A DNA stretch of 11,769 bases from Bacteroidales bacterium (GTDB taxonomy: Bacteria > Bacteroidota > Bacteroidia > Bacteroidales > UBA932): positions 1 through 11,769 of the forward strand of contig JAFROA010000251.1 in assembly GCA_017429885.1 (NCBI GenBank), written 5' to 3'. The notes beneath the pieces are model-generated. The model had not been told where the DNA came from. It did not search any database and was given only the letters and a program-made list of their open reading frames with translations. Positions 7,942-11,769 of the stretch are shown here, piece by piece. The position numbers and the translations under genes are program-made. The number at the start of each line of letters is the position of its first letter. Position 1 is the first letter of the stretch.

Positions 7942-9247
7942 AAACATACTTCTGGGGCTTGTCCTTATATTCTGCTCTCTGAATGTTTGGGGGCAGGATG
8001 AGGCCTATAGTTCATATTCCCCTTATTCAATGTATGGTGTGGGGGATATGTCCAAGTTCGGAACGGCATATAACAGGAGCATGGGAGGAGTTGGTATTGC
8101 CACGAGGGACAGGAGGAATATAAACATACTCAATCCCGCCGCGGTGACCGAGAGGGATATCCAGTCTTTCATGCTTGATTTCAGCCTTGCGCAGGGCAAC
8201 AGGTACTATGCCCAAGGCGATATGAGGAGTGCGAACAATACATTCAACGTCAATAACATCATTATCTCATTCCCGGTGTGGAAGTCTTTCGCGATGTATG
8301 GCGGACTATCTCCTTACAGCAGCCTTGGATATAATATATCAGCCTGGGAGACAGATCCTGCGGTAATCGCCATGACGGGTCCCATCCTTAACACAGTGAA
8401 GGGATATGGCAGCTTGTCCAAGTTGTTCTTAGGAGGAGGTTTTGTTCCATTCAAAGGATTCTCCATTGGTGGAGAGGCGCAGTATATTTTCGGCAACCTC
8501 CACAAGGATAACAGTTTCACCATGTCAGAATCCTCTTTCAGGAGCATAAAGAGCGGCTACACTCTCGGCCTGAACACCGTCAAGGGGAAATTCGGCGTCC
8601 AGTACGCCTTCCCGGTGTCAAACAAAGCCTCTATGGTCTTGGGCGCCACTTATGAGCTCGCCGCAGATCTCAAGGGTTCTGTTGACAGGTTTGAGGTTCA
8701 GGTAATATCCTCTATCAACGACTCCACCCCTTCACCCCGCACATTCTCTGAGAAACTCGGTAAGGGAAAGGTCAGGTTGGCCAGCGAGATGGGATTCGGT
8801 ATAGCTCTGAAAGGTGGGGACAAATGGACCGCGGAAGTCAATTATCTCCGCTCCGACTGGACATCCACAGGAATGGATAAGGTGACCGGGTTCGCTAATG
8901 TTGGAAACGCCGTGTTCGCCGCCAGTCAGGCACAGTCTGTCCGTGTGGGAATGTCTTACGTACCCAACAGAAACGACATCAGATACTATCGTAAAAAGAT
9001 AACTTATAGGGCCGGAACTTATTGGGATCAAGCGTATTGCACCATTGATGGAAAGAGTCTCAACGCATTTGGTCTGACTTTTGGAGCGACCCTTCCAGTA
9101 TTCCAGCTCAACAACGGCTTGACTCTGGGTGTGGATATTGGTCAGAGAGGAGCTTTGAGCGGGAATATGGTGAGAGAGAGATACATCAATTTCAACATAG
9201 GGTTGAATGTACATGACATCTGGTTCATAAAACAGAGATACGAATAA
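7922..9247 (+). CDS. FadL/OmpP1-like outer-membrane beta-barrel protein
   Basis: Predicted 441-residue outer-membrane protein. The ATG at 7922 is chosen because it starts a good signal peptide (MRKGTIRN, a hydrophobic core, cleavage near WGQ at 23-25); an upstream TTG at 7910 would lengthen it for no benefit. The mature protein begins with SPYSMYGVGD (33-42), then RSMGGVGIATRD, and NPA at 71-73, a signature of the FadL/PorV-like barrel superfamily in Bacteroidetes. The rest is alternating polar/apolar strand-like sequence with Gly and aromatic residues, and it ends WFIKQRYE. Family members transport hydrophobic compounds or act in protein secretion; the substrate cannot be inferred. It overlaps coaX by 20 bases and is followed after 31 bases by a periplasmic TPR protein, an envelope pairing. 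Confidence 0.82.
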   Translation: MRKGTIRNILLGLVLIFCSLNVWGQDEAYSSYSPYSMYGVGDMSKFGTAYNRSMGGVGIATRDRRNINILNPAAVTERDIQSFMLDFSLAQGNRYYAQGDMRSANNTFNVNNIIISFPVWKSFAMYGGLSPYSSLGYNISAWETDPAVIAMTGPILNTVKGYGSLSKLFLGGGFVPFKGFSIGGEAQYIFGNLHKDNSFTMSESSFRSIKSGYTLGLNTVKGKFGVQYAFPVSNKASMVLGATYELAADLKGSVDRFEVQVISSINDSTPSPRTFSEKLGKGKVRLASEMGFGIALKGGDKWTAEVNYLRSDWTSTGMDKVTGFANVGNAVFAASQAQSVRVGMSYVPNRNDIRYYRKKITYRAGTYWDQAYCTIDGKSLNAFGLTFGATLPVFQLNNGLTLGVDIGQRGALSGNMVRERYINFNIGLNVHDIWFIKQRYE

Positions 9248-9278
9248 AAGAATATAAACAGCATAAAACAGAAAGACC

Positions 9279-10580
9279 ATGAAAAAGATTACTCTTGTAC
9301 TGCTGGCTTTCGCCATGACGCTCGGAATGAATCTTTCCGCGCAGGACAAGTACGGTCCTAACAAAGATGAGTGCATAAAGTACCTGTCTTATTATCAGGA
9401 GTACTACAAAGCAAAGAACTATGATGACGCCCTCCCTAACTGGAGGACCGCCATGAAGCTTTGCCCTCCTACCGCCAGCCAGAACATGCTTCTTAACGGT
9501 ATGACCCTGCTTGGCAAAGAGATCAACAAGACCAAGGATCCCGCCGTCCGCACCGCGCTTGTCGACTCGCTCCTTATGCTGAACGATCTTAGGGCCGAGT
9601 ATTATCCCAACTATGCCGTAGCGGCCATGAACACCAAGGGACAATACATGACCCAGTTCTATAAGGATCCCAAGGCTCTCTACGAGGGGCTTGGCAAGAT
9701 CATCGAGGTCAATCAGGAGAAGACTAAGCCCAGCCTCCTTCTCCTCCAGCTTAATTCGGCTATTGACATGTACAAAGCCGGCAATCTTGGAGCTGAGGAG
9801 GTTATAAACACCTATCAGAACGCCATCGCCCTGGTCGGCAAAGCCGAGCAGACCGAAGATGTCACCAAGACCAAGTCCGACATTGAGGGCTTGTTCATCA
9901 CCAGTCAGGTAGCCAGTTGCGATAATCTCATCGCTCTGTTCACTCCTCGTTATGAGGCTGATCCTGAGAACGTTGAGCTTGCTACCAACATTGTCAAGAT
10001 GATGGGCAACACCGAGGGATGTCAGAATAACGACCTCTTCCTTAAGGCTGTCACCAAGATGCACGCCGCTGAGCCTTCAGCTGCATCAGCTTACTATCTT
10101 TACAAGTTGCATTCTGCCAAGGATGAGACAAGCACCGCTGTCAAGTATCTTGAAGAGGCTCTCGCATTCCCGGATCTTGATTCCGAGACAAAGGCTAACT
10201 ATCAGCTTGAGCTTGCCACCTATTGCCTCAAGTCCGGTATGAACGGCAAGGCGTTTGACGCCGCCAGGAAAGCCGCTGAGCTTGATCCCGCAAACCAGGG
10301 TAAGGCTTACTATCTGATCGGAACCATTTGGGGCTCTGTTCGTTGCGGAGGCAATGAGGTTGAGAGAAGGGCTAACTACTGGGTGGCCGTTGATTACCTG
10401 CAGAAGGCAAAGGCGGCTGACGAGTCTCTCACCGCGGACTGCAACAAGCTTATTGGTTCCTATAGTGTGTATTATCCGCAGAAAGCCGAGGCTTTCATGT
10501 ATGACATTGTCGATGGACAGTCCTACACTGTCAACTGCGGTGGTATGCGCGCGACAACAACCGTAAGGACCCAGAAGTAG
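9279..10580 (+). CDS. Secreted tetratricopeptide-repeat protein, probably abundant
   Basis: Predicted 433-residue periplasmic protein. A signal peptide (MKKITLVLLAFAMTLGMNLSAQ, cleavage after about residue 21-22) is followed by helical TPR-like repeats: one near 28-62 (YYKAKNYDDALPNWRTAMKL), several weaker ones in the middle, and clearer ones at about 264-345 (YLEEALAFPD, KAFDAARKAAELDP). A distinct C-terminal tail, YYPQKAEAFMYDIVDG then SYTVNCGGMRA, ending TTVRTQK, recalls a tail seen in other Bacteroidales TPR proteins; its role is unknown to me. Codon use is far more biased than in mfd or ruvB (GCC, AAG, CTT, GAG dominate), which suggests high expression. The neighbours suggest a periplasmic scaffold working with the barrel protein or with LPS/protein export; that is inference. 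Confidence 0.85.
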   Translation: MKKITLVLLAFAMTLGMNLSAQDKYGPNKDECIKYLSYYQEYYKAKNYDDALPNWRTAMKLCPPTASQNMLLNGMTLLGKEINKTKDPAVRTALVDSLLMLNDLRAEYYPNYAVAAMNTKGQYMTQFYKDPKALYEGLGKIIEVNQEKTKPSLLLLQLNSAIDMYKAGNLGAEEVINTYQNAIALVGKAEQTEDVTKTKSDIEGLFITSQVASCDNLIALFTPRYEADPENVELATNIVKMMGNTEGCQNNDLFLKAVTKMHAAEPSAASAYYLYKLHSAKDETSTAVKYLEEALAFPDLDSETKANYQLELATYCLKSGMNGKAFDAARKAAELDPANQGKAYYLIGTIWGSVRCGGNEVERRANYWVAVDYLQKAKAADESLTADCNKLIGSYSVYYPQKAEAFMYDIVDGQSYTVNCGGMRATTTVRTQK

Positions 10581-10606
10581 CCTTAAGGTTGGTACGCCTG
10601 TCACAT

Positions 10607-11221
10607 ATGCTTAAGATGATTGCAACCGCTCCAGCGGTTGCTTTCGTCGTATATTCATGCTCCAATAAACTCTCCGAGGCCGCTCATCTTGATATTGATG
10701 AGACACCTCTGCAAACCGTTGACAGTCTGTTCATGGTCCAGACTCAGGACGGGGGTTTGAAAATGAGGGTGGAGGCCGACATCATGGAGAGATATGAGAA
10801 CGACACCAGCTCATACGAGTTGTTCCCGAAAGGACTTCATGTCTTCGCCTATTCTGAGGATGACCAACTCGAGACGGTGCTCCACTCCAACAACGCCAAG
10901 CATTTCAAATCAAAGAAAGGCAACCGGGAATATTGGTCGGCTTTCGGAAATGTGACGGTGCAGAATATAGTTAAGCAGCAGACGCTTCAGACAGACACTT
11001 TGTATTGGGATCAGGCGAATCAGGAGATTTACACCGACTGTTATGTGCGCATGTTCACCCCTGATGATTTCATGCAGGGATATGGAATGCGTTCCGATGA
11101 GATGGCCAGAAACTCCGTGCTTTACAGGCCGTTCAACAGCTATGTGTATGTGCTGCAGGATTCAACAAAGGTAATAATTGATTCAGTGAACTTTATAGGG
11201 CCTTTGCTCAAAAAAAGATGA
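10607..11221 (+). CDS. lptC: LPS-export periplasmic protein LptC
   Basis: LptC-family component of the Lpt pathway, which passes lipopolysaccharide from the inner-membrane LptBFG transporter to the LptA bridge. The 204-residue product has a short hydrophobic N-terminus ending VVYSC (Cys18), which fits a lipobox, so it may be a lipoprotein rather than a membrane-anchored protein as in E. coli. The body is beta-rich and reads like the family: MRVEADIMERYENDT, YELFPKGLHVF, SNNAKHFKSK, WSAFGNVTVQN, TDTLYWDQANQEIYTD, YGMRSDEM. The ATG at 10607 is chosen; a TTG at 10589 in the same frame would add six residues with more positive charge, and ATG at 10616 is also possible. It follows the TPR gene by 26 bases and precedes the foldase gene. 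Confidence 0.85.
   Translation: MLKMIATAPAVAFVVYSCSNKLSEAAHLDIDETPLQTVDSLFMVQTQDGGLKMRVEADIMERYENDTSSYELFPKGLHVFAYSEDDQLETVLHSNNAKHFKSKKGNREYWSAFGNVTVQNIVKQQTLQTDTLYWDQANQEIYTDCYVRMFTPDDFMQGYGMRSDEMARNSVLYRPFNSYVYVLQDSTKVIIDSVNFIGPLLKKR
10622..10641 (+). other. Perfect GC-rich stem-loop inside the start of lptC
   Basis: GCAACCGC (10622-10629) and GCGGTTGC (10634-10641) form a perfect 8-base-pair stem with a TCCA loop, followed by only three Ts. It lies about 40 bases after the stop of the highly expressed TPR gene and 15 bases after the lptC ATG. It could protect the 3' end of the upstream message, cause partial termination or slow lptC translation; the short T-run argues against a strong intrinsic terminator. 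Coding constraint alone (ATAPAVA) could also produce it. Confidence 0.55.
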
Positions 11222-11240
11222 TTAATTGAATAAAAATCAC

Positions 11241-11248
11241 TATCTTCG
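11241..11248 (+). promoter_or_regulatory. Candidate -7 element for the SurA_N/PpiD-like gene
   Basis: TATCTTCG followed by CGCC resembles the Bacteroidetes -7 box TAnnTTTG with one mismatch. It lies in the 74-base gap after lptC and would give a leader of about 40 bases. The -33 position shows no good TTTG, so the foldase may have its own promoter or only be read through from lptC. Confidence 0.45.
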
Positions 11249-11295
11249 CGCCCCAATACCTATTTGTTTGATATTATAGAATAAAACAATACACA

Positions 11296-11769
11296 ATGGC
11301 GATTCTTCAAAAAACTCGCGAAAAGGCCGGACTGGCGATATCCATCATTATCGCTCTGGCCCTCTTGTCTTTTATCGTGGACCCGAGCACTCTTGAGTCC
11401 GCGGTTCAGATGATGTCTTCCAAGAACAATGTTGGTGAGATCAACGGAAAGGCCGTTTCTTACATGGATTTCCAGCAGGACATCGAGAATTTCACCACGA
11501 TTAACGAGATGGTGACCGGCACCACAGCCCAGAACGAGCAGCAGCAGGAGCAGATCCGCAACGCCGCTTGGCAAAGCCTCCTTGACAAGTATCTTTTCAC
11601 AAAGAAAGCTTCTGAGGCTGGTATCAAGGTAGGAGAGGATGAGATGAAGGCTCTTCTCGCCGGTGATATGGTGTCCCCTGTCATTTCCCAGAATCCCGCG
11701 TTCATGGATGAGAATGGTGTTTTCTCAAAGACCGCTCTCCAGAATTTCATCAGCAATGTTTCCCAGGAC
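11296..11769 (+). CDS. Membrane-anchored SurA_N/PpiD-like peptidyl-prolyl isomerase (partial, C-terminus off the right edge)
   Basis: The first 158 residues are visible, in frame to the edge. They show a positive N-terminus (MAILQKTREKAG), one transmembrane segment at about 13-28 (LAISIIIALALLSFIV), then the SurA_N start VGEINGKAVSYMDFQQDIENF (46 on) and a helical chaperone region rich in Gln/Glu (EQQQEQIRNAAWQSLLDKYLF). This matches the N-terminal part of Bacteroidales PpiD-like foldases, which are inner-membrane-anchored periplasmic chaperones for envelope proteins; the parvulin domain would lie beyond the edge, so isomerase activity is not shown here. The name ppiD is used loosely in this phylum, so no symbol is given. 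Confidence 0.87.
   Translation, partial: MAILQKTREKAGLAISIIIALALLSFIVDPSTLESAVQMMSSKNNVGEINGKAVSYMDFQQDIENFTTINEMVTGTTAQNEQQQEQIRNAAWQSLLDKYLFTKKASEAGIKVGEDEMKALLAGDMVSPVISQNPAFMDENGVFSKTALQNFISNVSQD

Noticed and set aside
9225..10064. A 279-codon minus-strand frame across the TPR gene
   Set aside because: Its sequence is low in family-like motifs and is explained by biased codon use of the sense gene, which has a signal peptide and TPR repeats.
1..11769. Search for tRNA, rRNA, CRISPR arrays, insertion sequences and defence or toxin-antitoxin genes
   Set aside because: No spaced repeats, transposase frames, cloverleaf-like sequences or recognisable small-gene pairs were seen; nearly all DNA is covered by housekeeping genes.

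Overview
The window looks like an ordinary chromosomal segment of a strict or facultative anaerobe of the order Bacteroidales (phylum Bacteroidota). The evidence is the gene content: a Bacillus/Bacteroides-type succinate dehydrogenase/fumarate reductase flavoprotein, a Bacteroidales-style outer-membrane protein starting with an SPYSMYGVGD-like motif, and an LptC and SurA_N/PpiD-like foldase of the Bacteroidetes type. It also fits that start codons lack Shine-Dalgarno sequences and that the promoter-like sites resemble the Bacteroides -33 TTTG / -7 TAnnTTTG pattern. The genus cannot be fixed from this sequence alone.

The layout is divergent around an AT-rich, gene-free stretch at about 3757-4010. 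Everything to the left is on the minus strand: ruvB (Holliday-junction helicase), then a secreted C45-type Ntn-hydrolase whose start overlaps the end of ruvB, then the flavoprotein gene frdA/sdhA, which runs off the left edge. Everything to the right is on the plus strand: mfd (transcription-repair coupling factor), a type III pantothenate kinase (coaX), a FadL-like outer-membrane barrel protein that overlaps coaX, an abundant-looking periplasmic TPR protein, lptC (LPS export), and the start of a membrane-anchored SurA_N/PpiD-like foldase that runs off the right edge.

Two repair genes (ruvB and mfd) therefore flank the central intergenic region. The right arm, after coaX, is an envelope-biogenesis block: an outer-membrane protein, a periplasmic TPR protein, an LPS-transport component and a periplasmic folding factor. 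The TPR gene stands out by strongly biased codon use, which also produces long open frames on its opposite strand.

The most interesting non-coding signal is in the divergent intergenic region. It holds a cluster of 9-mers of the form TGTTGAAAA / TTTTCAACA / TGTTRATAA on both strands, next to very AT-rich tracts, at a point where gene orientation switches outward. This could be a chromosomal replication origin or DnaA-regulated promoter region, or an operator array for mfd/ruvB; the sequence alone cannot decide. I found no mobile elements, CRISPR arrays, rRNA or tRNA genes, and no clear sign of an undescribed defence or biosynthetic system. Most of the window is housekeeping DNA.
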